DNA of 64,000 nt. Origin: Daedaleopsis sinensis. Taxonomy: Eukaryota > Basidiomycota > Agaricomycetes > Polyporales > Polyporaceae. Each line of letters begins with the position of its first letter. The first letter of the stretch is position 1. The position numbers and the translations under genes are program-made. The notes under the pieces were generated by a model, which was given only the letters and a program-made list of their open reading frames with translations, made no database searches and had not been told where the DNA came from. Location of the stretch: assembly GCA_033807695.1 (NCBI GenBank), contig CM066311.1, positions 62,001-126,000 on the forward strand, read 5' to 3'. Shown piece by piece: positions 26,025 through 35,218 of this stretch.

Positions 26025-27397
26025 TTATGTCGAGGCCTTCGCATACTTGTCCTCGAGATCGATAGCCCTCTGTTCCCACAGCGCAGACGAGGCTAATACC
26101 TCTTGAGATGCCGCGTCAAGAGCTAATTGATTTCCCTAGTAGAAAGGTAAAATTAATACAGCGGTCAGACCTTGGTGCGAACGATCGTACCGTCGTTGGA
26201 TTGTCTTTGTACCTTTTCGCACAGGCGAGGAAGCTATTTATCTCTTGCAAGAGCTATATGGTTAAAGGATGTGACAACTTGTAATCAGCTGGTTATTTTA
26301 CGATGTCAACGAGCGTACCATATTAGTGGCCTGTGACCACACGGAGTCAAGTAGTTCAGCTATGTGAACGAGATCTCGCTCAATCTTCTCAGTGGTTTGG
26401 AGGAGTCCCGCGAGATCGACGCTGTCGAGCGTTTGCTGCGCAGCGGCAACGCGGATATGCGCGGTTGCGAGCGCGCTTGATGTTTGTTCTTGTTCAAGAC
26501 GAATCCGCCTCAGTTCTCCTCGATTATTCGCTACAGCGGCGCTTGTGCCCCACAGGAACCTCACGATCCGCAGTAGCAAGGTTAACAGAGTGAGAGAGGG
26601 CGCGGCCTCGAGCTTCTTGATCTGTGCCACATACAGTTGAGTACAAAGTATCATCCATATCGAGGAACCACACCACATACCTCTTCTCCGGTACTACACG
26701 AAGTAACGGCGAGCTTTTAAGTGCGAGTGCATATATGAGACTAAAATTGGGTTCACTCACACAAATAGCTTCTGCTCGAGGTCTGTAACCTCAGTCTCGG
26801 CCTCTTCGATCTCTTTCTGCATCAGAACATCGCAATTTGACCGTTGAATGTCGACACGGAGGGAGTGAAGTTCCAAGTGCAATGCGACAGCTCGTTTACC
26901 CTCGTGGTCACTAAAACGGAAGTTCGGAAGGACCTGTACGTAGCGGTCAATAAGAAGCGTTACTACGCCACTAACCAGAGGAAAACTCGTTGACCTTCTG
27001 AAGAGATATGAGCTCGTCCACTATGTTCTCCAAAACATCGTGTTCGGTTAGGAAAGGGATAACGTTGAGGTACGCTTGCTAGTATCAGGACCCGTGTTCA
27101 TAAAAGTTGAACTGATCAACATACCTCTCATTTTCCCTACAATAAGTATCGCAGACCTCTCGGTCGTGTCGATGAGACTACCGAAGCCCTAAGAATAAAG
27201 AATCGCATTAGTGAGTGGTCACATGGTTTCCGGCAATATCGACTACATACCTCTTGGGTTCCTAACCAGCGTTCCATAAGATGGGTACCACAGACCTTGT
27301 CGATAATACAGATCCGGTATTGCTCCTTGACGAGTGTACGGCGCACATCCCGCGTGATTTGAACCACGGCTTCGAGTTGCTTAACGAAGTCAGACAT
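26025..27397 (-). CDS. helical membrane-segment protein, tandem copy A
   Basis: A multi-exon gene of about 320 aa. Exons read directly are MSDFVKQLEAVVQITRDVRR... (27397-27251), GFGSLIDTTERSAILIVGKM (27188-27125), AYLNVIPFLTEHDVLENIVD (about 27075-26985), VLPNFRFSDHEGKRAVALHL... (about 26935-26760), a long exon with a hydrophobic stretch SLTLLTLLLRIVRFLWGTS followed by charged helix (about 26640-26320), LLQEINSFLACAKR, and a last exon ending LEDKYAKAST (stop 26025-26027). Exon for exon it matches the gene at 28558-29957, so the two arose by tandem duplication. The prediction is almost wholly alpha-helical with one membrane-embedded helix in the middle. I do not recognise the family. Helix-membrane-helix proteins in fungi can act in membrane remodelling or cell-death signalling, but no motif here proves either. 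Middle splice sites are approximate. Confidence 0.72.
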
Positions 27398-28557
27398 GTC
27401 GTGTGGTGGCTCCTTAGTGCGCCCAGTGGTAAGAGCTGTGTGAGATATGAGACCGTACAGAACGAGAGGTAAGTGTTGATGAGGGAAGGAGGGAAGGGAG
27501 TGGAGGGAGCACGGTAGATGGTGGCAGGGCAGAACAATGCACGACCGTTTCGAACGGAGGATCCTTGAATTCACACGGCCCTAACCGCCGCAACCTGTCC
27601 GTCAAAGTGCTTCAAAGTGCGCTTGACGGTGACCGACCAAGAGGTGAACGACACCAGGGCCCTCAGATGTGGATCCGACGAGGAGGAGGATGAGGAATAG
27701 GAGGAGAGTAAGTAGTCTCGCATATGCTGTAGCTAAGCGGGCATACTAGTACTCAGTTACCCGCCTCGAGTCATACTGTAGAGCATCTTTGATTTCGTAT
27801 GTTGAATCTCTTAGTAGTTCATTTACACAGCGCGAATCAGCGGCTACATAGTCCAAGAGCATAAGACGCGTAATGGGCATGCTTAAATGTAGTAGCCTGA
27901 GGTACATATGGCCACTCACCAAAGGCTCACTTGAACGCGTGCGCTGCAAGACGTTACTATCTGCCAGCGGAACGGGGTGCGACCGCAATTATTGACAATG
28001 AACACCAACTAACAGAGGTTGTGCTTACGCCATTCGTCAAGCTTAGATATACCCTTCTCATTAAGATTTCGAGTACCGAGTAGAAATTTCTCAACCCAGT
28101 CGAGTCTAAGTCGACGCAGTGATGGTAGTATGCAGCTCAGATTCACTGTCATCCTAACTTCAAACTCCTTCAGACACAACCTCTTCGGCAACAATCGAAG
28201 TGATGAACGGTGATCAACTGCGCAGACCAAGTGATAGGCGGCATTACGTCGACATACCATGCGTGGTTATAGTCTCGGACGGCCGCTTGATAAAGTAGTG
28301 CAGCGTAATGTTCAGGTGTATCGCAAAGGTGTAAGAGGATCCCGAAAATTCAGGCTCAGCACTGAGGCGACAGCTTCGAACCAGGAAGGGAATCGATTAA
28401 AAGAGATCACCTGGGTGTTAGTACTTGTGCATGATTGCTTGAAACCCAGCGTCGGACCAGAAGTCTCACGCACCCTAGCAGTAAGCGGAAAGGTTTGCCT
28501 TCTGTGCTAGTAGTACTCAAGTATAATGTACATGCTACAAGGACGTGAGGGTCTTGC
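27398..28557. other. spacer between tandem helical genes
   Basis: 1.16 kb separating copies A and B. It holds a GAGGAGGAGGATGAGG-type purine tract near 27676-27710 and a minus-strand open stretch at 28009-28260 whose end (LNEKGISKLDEWR) and leucine-rich spacing (LPSLRRLRLDWVEKFL) resemble the C-terminal end of agaricomycete F-box/LRR proteins. No start or F-box accompanies it, so it is at best a gene relic. Confidence 0.4.
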
Positions 28558-29957
28558 TACTTATCAGCGTGAATGTAATCGTTCTCCAAGATGCGGGCCA
28601 TCTCCCAGGACATCTCAATCGAGAGCATCATCTGGTGACGGAGATCATCAAGGGGCTGAGAAGCACTCTAGGGTCGATGTCAGTAAATTGAAGATTTCTG
28701 TGCGAGGACGCATCAGCTCACCTCTGGTGTGTTCAAGTGTATACCCAACACCTCAAGGAACCTCGCGATATCGACGGTGAACTGTAGGGACAGTCGTCAT
28801 GCAATACACCGTCGCAGATTAGTTGAAGAAAAGATATTTTATATGGAACACATACAGGTCTGAGCACTGATGACCAAACTTCAGGCACTAATTCCTTCAA
28901 ACGAGAGACACCGGCTTGCATGTCCTGTATCAATTGGAGGAGCCTATCGGCATCTACATTGCTGAGCATCTCTCTTGCCGCGTGTAGGCGCGTCTTGGAC
29001 CTATCGAGATCTTGCATCAAGTCCTGCTTCTGACAGTTGAGTCGGAGTAGCTGGGCCCGTCTGTCTCCCACGGCAATAATCGCTCCCAAGAGGGACGCCA
29101 CGAGCCAAAAGATAGAAACGAGCGCATCAAACGGTGACGTGCGCTCAAGTTCGCTGATCTATCATACAGTTAGTAGCCGCTGCGAGCATAAAGTAATAGC
29201 TTACATGCTCGTCTGTGCTTTAAGAAACCTGTTCAATCCATGAGTGCGTAAACCAGAGAAAGCAGGACTTACGCGCATAGCTGCTTCTCAATATCCATCA
29301 CTGTCTCCTCCGCATCCTGAGTTTTGGTGCTCAACAGAGCAATAGAATCAGAGGTTTCAAGCTCTTTCTGGAGGCGATTGAGAGTCGTATCGATATAGTG
29401 AAACTCGTGGCTATCGAACGCCAGTATGGGCAGAGTCTTGACGTGGACAGCAGTGAGTCAGTGACGTCGGACAATCTGAGCTAGTAAATTATTAGACAGT
29501 GTCACACACCTCCTGTATGAAACGCAGCTCCTTTGCAACAAAATCGAGAGCGTAGGCTGAATTCTGGTCCTGCACAGCCGAGCGCAAATTGTAGAATGCT
29601 TGCGAGTGATCGTAAGATGAGAGTGATTGTATGGACTGAGTGTGACAGACGTACCCCTCAGCTTCCCTACGATACGAATCGCAGCCATATCTGTAGCATC
29701 GAGAAGCTCTTCAAAAGCCTAAAATACCTTAGCGACGCACGACGTAACCAATTTTTACACAAGCGTACCTCTTGTATCTCTCTCCATTGATCTCCAAAGT
29801 GGGTATCACATGCTATGTCGAAAGTGACGACTCGGTATTGTTCTGTAGTGAGCATATCCCTCACTACTCGAGCAGCTTGAACCAGTGCATCAACGCGGGT
29901 ACAGAAATCAGACAAGGAACTCGAACTCGAAGAGTCAGCCACAGTGGCTAGATGCAA
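28558..29957 (-). CDS. helical membrane-segment protein, tandem copy B
   Basis: Paralogue of the gene at 26025-27397 with the same exon order, about 335 aa. It starts MHLATVADSSSSSSLSDFCT, where the poly-Ser stretch is absent from copy A. Matching exons follow: AFEELLDATDMAAIRIVGKL, AFYNLRSAVQDQNSAYALDF, TLPILAFDSHEFHYIDTTLN, then an exon with membrane helix FDALVSIFWLVASLLGAIIA followed by a charged coiled-coil-like stretch ending in PEVWSSVL, then FTVDIARFLEVLGIHLNTPE, and a last exon ending DYIHADK (stop 28558-28560). The paired introns, including the same phase-1 junction after GKLR/GKMR, prove a duplication that carried introns. Sequence identity between the copies is low, roughly a quarter to a third by eye, so the duplication is old or the family evolves fast. 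No known domain recognised. Confidence 0.74.
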
Positions 29958-30574
29958 CTTCGGGTTAACCAGAACGTCAATTCTTGAAGCGGGATTGAAC
30001 TCCTGCTCCGCAGTGGTTTAGTTGTACCAAGAAAGTCGAAGGAGGGAATAAGTGAGAAGCGGAAGGATCTGCCAAGTGCTGCGCCCCAGTGGTAGGTTGT
30101 TGAACGTTGCCAGTGAACGCGAGGCAACGTTGCCGAATCCGAACGATCTCAAAGCGTCTAATTTCATTGTCACTGTCACAAGGCTCGTCAAAATTCCATT
30201 AACGTCACCGGCTGTCACTGCATTATACGAGGATAGCCAATTTTGTCGTTGAATATCAAGCTGCTAGTGCTACAGTATTCTCGATAGTAGATGAACTGTA
30301 CCCTTGTACGCCCTGCCCACGAGTCTACTTAAGTATGGACAACGCGTTCCGAGTCGTAGAATTACTCATATTTGCAAGCACCTATTCTTGGTCTCACATT
30401 CTTGAAAGATACGTAGTAGTAAGTACAAGCGACAGAGAAATTGCAACCGTAGGGGTGATCGGTCAGCATCTATGACCCTCGACTATCGAACGACGCTTGA
30501 CTTGAGTAGATATCATACAGCGGCATAGCGTCTGCAATCGAGAAGCAAAAACGGGACTAAATTATGAGCACATG
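29958..30574. other. intergenic between helical copy B and F-box gene
   Basis: About 620 bases. A minus-strand open stretch at 30018-30218 (MTAGDVNGILTSLVTVTMKL at its start) could be an extra 5' exon of copy B or chance; I could not connect it in frame. Nothing else seen. Confidence 0.4.
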
Positions 30575-31894
30575 TCAATCTGTGATCTCGAGTAGCAGTT
30601 CCAGGTGGGGTGCGGCTGCGAAGACTGTTTCGAACGCGCGGCTCCATCGTTCTTCGGCCATCTCAGAGCTATCCTCGTCGATATCGTTCATCCACTCTCG
30701 CCAGAATGGGGACCATACCTGTATGGTGACGAAGAGCTCCAGACGGCGGAAAGAAGGGAAGAGCAACGGGTCCCCGAGCGCTTGTGCGAGACGATCGACG
30801 AGCGCGGGAGTGACGGAGACCATCGTGCCATTCCGGTCATACATGTGCAGGCGGAGGATCTCGAGCTTGGGATACCTTCGGACCGAACTGGCGAGATGGA
30901 CGCACAGCGCTTCGAGAAGGGTTCCTCTGGTGGTTTCGGACGAATCGTTCTTTCGGAAGTGATGTATGAGGGTGAGCTCGCGAAGAAGGAGGCATTCCTT
31001 CAGGCCGTCGAGCAGATGCTCGTGGAACCGGCCTGGATAGTGCGAAAGTGGAGGTCAGCACAATGCACATGCGTAACAAAGACTAAGATGTATAGCGCGC
31101 TTACCGCTCTGAGTAGCCGTGGCCAAGCTACCGCCGACAGCAGCCTCACGGGTGTACAGACTTGCACTAGTCAAGGTCGAGGAAGACATGCGAACGAGTT
31201 TTGCCCACGCCCGGTAGTCGTCCAGACGGTCTGTGTCGACGTGAAGTGTAACCGACTTCAGGGGGACCGCGTCACGACGCTGTTGCAGCCCAAGCATGAA
31301 CGTCGTTGGACTAACTTGCCCATCCTGAATGCATAGCTTTTTGAGCTGTTCGAACGTGCGCGTGGTCGCGGGCGGTTGTGTTGTGCCGTTGTTGCTAAGC
31401 CAAACCACGTCCGTGCAAGTGATGTCGGTGAGAGAAGGAAGGGCATCCACGATGTCATAGAACATCTGCATGGAGCCTAGTCGAACAAACGTGAAGTTGA
31501 TGCTGCGTAAATTGACGAGGAGGTTCCACGAAATCTGCGAAGCTTGAACCACCGGACGGATTTGATGTTCAGGATGCGTGTCTGTATGAGAGAGTTCTCG
31601 TTTCTTGAGGAACAGATTCTGGACGAGCGGACCAATGGCAGGACTGGAGTTGAGCAGGGCTGTGAACTGGTCGAAGCCGTCTGGTTCATTGCAGTAGATA
31701 GTGATCGAACCAAACTGGACTGCTCTGGCGTGTGACGAAGTCCGGCGACTCGTCAGGCTACAAGACTCGAGTGACATGGAATCGCTTTCGGGATGAAAAT
31801 GCTTGAAGATCTTTTCGACGATCTCGTTAGACAGGTCGGAAAAGGACACTGCCATACTGGGGGAGGCATCGGCACCCGAGATCATAGAGAACAT
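30575..31894 (-). CDS. F-box protein, 2 exons
   Basis: Exons 31894-31105 and 31032-30575 splice in frame to 415 aa. The F-box lies at about residues 17-60: FSDLSNEIVEKIFKHFHPES followed by SLTSRR. The remainder is the diverged leucine-rich type common in agaricomycetes (LVNLRSINFTFVRLGSM, LPSLTDITCTDVVWLS, YPKLEILRLHMYD, APHLELLLEITD at the end). F-box proteins bind Skp1 through the F-box and present a substrate to the SCF ubiquitin ligase; the substrate here is unknown. The first ATG of the open frame was used; a second ATG three codons later is possible. Two other F-box genes lie in the window (42141 and 47557), but this one differs in lacking the LPTEIL start of the box and in its short LRR part. 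Confidence 0.85.
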
Positions 31895-32928
31895 ATGCTA
31901 CTCACCTTAGGGTCGGTGAAGTTATCGATTCTCGGCCAGTTACCACCAACAAGCCAGCCGCTAACCAGAGTCTGTAGGATAACCAGCGCGGGTGGCCAAG
32001 TCACAAAAGGATGAGGAGTGTAACCGACGGAATGAGAATGAGTACACGCGCTTGCCAATGACAGATCGGTGGAACAGATACGCACTGAGGAATTTTAAGT
32101 GTTGGTAGGATGTGGAGGGGGGTCGAGGTTGAGGAGGGTTGAGGTCGAGGTTGAGTTTGAGAAGCGATAGGGAGGTGGGACGCAATTTAAACGGGAGCGG
32201 AGCGCGCGTTCGTCAAAGCTGGGGACAATGGAATATTTTAACCGCCCATGGCCACGCTGTTCAAGGCCACCCTCTTTGACGGGTGTCAAAAATAGCAGCG
32301 AGCTTTGAAAACGTGGGTATGCATCGGTGTGCTTTGTACACTGGCTGTATCCTGACGAGAGCCGTCCATCCGTATCGCTGACAACGACGACATCGTCGGA
32401 TTGCGGTTATTTCCTCCAATCTGTTTCCATCCAATATTGCATCCTATAGGCGGTCATTGACTTGCGGTGAGCATGTGTCTCAGTAAGCTGAAATGAGAGA
32501 TACCTTATTCTAGCATACACTAAAAATTGTGGTAAAACGCCCCGCACGAGTAGCGCCAGCATCGCTAGGAGGGCTTCAGTTTACCTCGGGCTCCGATCAA
32601 ATGAAAGGGAAGAAGCACTTTGCGATTCTCTGGCACATCTCAGGTGAACGAAAATCCGGACCGAAAAGTATATGCTCATCACATACGTAGTAGGCGTTGG
32701 CGATAGGCCCCGTCGTCGCAAAGCGTCTCGAGCTTTCTGATCGGCCAGAAGGGAGAGGGCAGGTGGCACTGACAGATCGTGCGGAAAGCCAGAAAAGAGT
32801 CAAGGGAGTCGTTGGCAAAGGAGACGGTTTGGTGCTTGAACTGGAGCAGGGAGCGTTGTACGAGAAACATCTACTAGTATCGAAGCTAGCCGACAGGCGC
32901 GGGTTGAGCGCCTATGTCTTCGTCTATT
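31895..32928. other. intergenic with GAGGTTGAG purine repeats
   Basis: 1.03 kb. Positions 32107-32160 hold imperfect repeats of a GTCGAGGTTGAG-like unit, purine-rich on the plus strand. They lie about 215-265 bases upstream of the F-box start, so they are CT-rich in the sense direction of that gene, as often seen in fungal promoters. Minus-strand open stretches at 32581-32870 in two frames could be debris of a coding sequence, but I recognise nothing. Confidence 0.45.
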
Positions 32929-34668
32929 TCACACCGTATCAGTACTAACCACGCGACGACTTACGTCTGCACTCACCAGCTCCGTATCCTTGAGCAGTCT
33001 GTCCATGACGTCTTCGGTCAGGTGCAGCGACACGCACACAGGCTCGTCGTACCGACGCCGCTCCTCTCGCCCGCTCCCTGAGTCCTCATGCCAGAGCACT
33101 CCCGCCTCCATAAGGTGTACGCAGCCATCGACGCTGGGCATGATCACGTCGACATACCGCGGAGGCGCCCCGCTCCCGAAGTCAACGTCGTACGCCCCGA
33201 GGTTCAGCCACGAGGTGACGACGGCGTGTCGCCGCCCGTAGAACGCGACCCAGAACCGGTTCGGGTCTGCGACGTGCGCCATATCGTGTAGCAGGGCTGG
33301 CACGGTCTCCGGAGTGAGCTGCGCAGTCGCTGACCGGATTGCTGCGGCGACAGTGGCGAGGGAAGACGGCGGCGACGAGGAGGCAATCTCCTCGCCTGTA
33401 AGGGAAACTCGTGCGACTGTGACAGGGGAACCAAGGAAGCTGTCGGGGAGGGGTGGAGAGAGACGCGAGCGGAGGCCGAGAAGAACGCCGAGATGCAGGT
33501 GACTGCGATCGTTTTCCATCGCCCGCGCGCGGACAAGCAACTTCCAGAGGAAGGCGAGGAGAACGTCGAGACGAGAGATCAGAGGTTGATCTGAGAACAC
33601 GTCTCTATTGACCTTCGCCTCGTCCCACATGCGCTGGATTGCAGATGGTGTAAAGAAAAGGTGACGATGAGCGACTGGAGCTGAGAGGTCCCACTCGGCC
33701 CATGGAAGCGGCTCCCCCCGGGGCCCGATGTCAGTCCCTCTCAGATCTGCGGGAACCTCCGTGAGCGGCAGCATAGGAGCGGGGCAGCCCTCTGCAGAGG
33801 ACCAGCAGTCGTACCGGTGCATCGGGAGAGAGCGGGAGATTCCGATGAGTGAAGGATCGGGGTGAGGGGAAGCTATGTCTCCAGCTGCAGCCTTGTCGAG
33901 GAGAGCAGGTTCGAAGACTGGCCTGATAGGATGCGGGTGTTCGTTGACAAGCATGGCACGGTGAATAGAGCTCCAATCTTTGACGAAATGAAGCAATGTA
34001 GTAGCATCCGCTATTGGGTGCATCGCTCTGACCCCAATGCCCACCGCCCCACAAGCGAAGGTCGTGAGCTGGATGGAGACACAAGGTAGACCTTCATATC
34101 GGTCGGTCTCGTTCAGTGCAAGAGAGGTAGGGAGGAGTAGTCGGTCCGAGGGAAAGGAAGACGCATCCCATGTATTCTGAGAGATACGTTCCTGCGCATC
34201 CGGGATGATATCTACAAGCGAGCTTGAGCAGGAGGCCTGTTTGAGCTCGACCCCGGGGTCGCTCGAAGAGCCGTAGGTCACTGCCAGGCGTCCGTGACGC
34301 TGGTCGCGAGACGGGTCGTACGGCATCCAATGAAGCTGGCCTGCCCATTGGGGATAGCTGTCAACGGTACATTGAAGAGACCTCGCGAGAGCGTCTGTAG
34401 ATAACGATGCCGTGTTGGCGACCTCCCGGTAGTCGGGCTTCTCCTCGGTGAGCGATTCGGGCTCACGGAACACGTCCACGGAGTTGTAGTACCAGACAGC
34501 ACTCGTAACGGACCATCTGAGTGTCCAGTTATCTGTAATTGACAGTGGTACGGTATGAGCAGCGTTGTTGGAGTGGGGGGATGGTGCTATGCGAGTAGTC
34601 GCCGTCGACGAGAGAGAAAATCTCCCTTGAACCTTCCTGTGTAAGCCAGCTGACCGTGTGTTTGTCAT
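32929..34668 (-). CDS. BAHD-type acyltransferase
   Basis: An uninterrupted frame of 579 aa from the first in-frame ATG. The BAHD catalytic motif HxxxD appears as HPIAD at about residues 217-221 in a typical setting (GIGVRAMHPIADATTLLHFV). The second family motif DFGWG appears as DFGSG at about 496-500. In this family the His deprotonates the acceptor hydroxyl or amine, which attacks an acyl-CoA; fungal members include trichothecene 3-O-acetyltransferase-like proteins. The substrate cannot be read from sequence, and no biosynthetic cluster surrounds the gene. It is longer than the usual 450-510 aa, mainly at the N-terminus. An upstream ATG at about 34715 (MSAATRTLDG) in another frame, followed by a GTCAGT donor, suggests a small first exon, but I could not join it in frame. 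A GTGAGT near the 3' end could mark a last intron. Confidence 0.85.
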   Translation of the reverse strand: MTNTRSAGLHRKVQGRFSLSSTATTRIAPSPHSNNAAHTVPLSITDNWTLRWSVTSAVWYYNSVDVFREPESLTEEKPDYREVANTASLSTDALARSLQCTVDSYPQWAGQLHWMPYDPSRDQRHGRLAVTYGSSSDPGVELKQASCSSSLVDIIPDAQERISQNTWDASSFPSDRLLLPTSLALNETDRYEGLPCVSIQLTTFACGAVGIGVRAMHPIADATTLLHFVKDWSSIHRAMLVNEHPHPIRPVFEPALLDKAAAGDIASPHPDPSLIGISRSLPMHRYDCWSSAEGCPAPMLPLTEVPADLRGTDIGPRGEPLPWAEWDLSAPVAHRHLFFTPSAIQRMWDEAKVNRDVFSDQPLISRLDVLLAFLWKLLVRARAMENDRSHLHLGVLLGLRSRLSPPLPDSFLGSPVTVARVSLTGEEIASSSPPSSLATVAAAIRSATAQLTPETVPALLHDMAHVADPNRFWVAFYGRRHAVVTSWLNLGAYDVDFGSGAPPRYVDVIMPSVDGCVHLMEAGVLWHEDSGSGREERRRYDEPVCVSLHLTEDVMDRLLKDTELVSADVSRRVVSTDTV

Positions 34669-34875
34669 ACCTAGAGCAAAGACTGACCGTCGAGCGTCCG
34701 CGTAGCGGCAGACATGGTGCGTGCTGAGTCTAAGGGATGGTAGTATAACAGTACTGGGCAAGTACTGAGTGCCCCTCGGGGAGTGTACGGGATCTGCGGT
34801 GGTGGAAAGATGTCAAGAACAGTTCCAGGGATCAGCGCTGAAGCGCTAGCCTCTAACAAAAGAGGCGGGCGCTTA

Positions 34876-34897
34876 CCATTACACTATAGTGTAGTGG
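34876..34897. repeat. 22-bp near-perfect palindrome of two tRNA D-arm-like halves
   Basis: CCATTACACTATAGTGTAGTGG (first 20 bases: CCATTACACTATAGTGTAGT) reads the same on both strands except for one mismatched pair. On either strand it reads like a tRNA D-arm / A-box (TAGTGTARTGG), so two D-arm-like segments stand head to head. Confidence 0.8.
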
Positions 34898-34935
34898 CTA
34901 TCACTGAGCTGAAACGAAGTTCGATTCCTGAACGT
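34886..34935 (+). other. tRNA-like fragment with A-box and B-box
   Basis: TAGTGTAGTGG at about 34888-34897 fits an internal Pol III A-box, and AGTTCGATTCC at 34918-34928 fits a B-box. They lie only about 30 bases apart, so the anticodon arm is missing, and the T-stem does not pair. This is not a functional tRNA as read; it may be a tRNA relic or the head of a tRNA-derived SINE. Confidence 0.25.
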
Positions 34936-35218
34936 ACCTGACCAGACCTGACCTGACCGTCACTCTACTTTGGTGGTAGCCATCGGGATAAGTACCTTTG
35001 TACAGTTGCAGCCTGCAGTCCTAGTCCTCTTCGCAACGGCCTGTACACGGCACTGCACATCTCTATTGATCTAGTCGTATCGTACGAGTTTACCAGCAAA
35101 GTCGATGTCGATGCAGCCATAGTATCCTGGCCATGTGGATGGTGTGGATGGGAAGACGGCCGAGCATAAATTACCTCTACGTGTATCCAGATCAGACGCG
35201 TGGCATCTACTACGTCTA

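Larger units (their letters stand above)
34669..35218. other. intergenic with tRNA-like palindrome
   Basis: 550 bases between the acyltransferase promoter and the UGGT 3' end. It contains the near-palindrome at 34876-34897 and tRNA-like boxes next to it (separate entries). No protein-coding gene seen. Confidence 0.5.
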
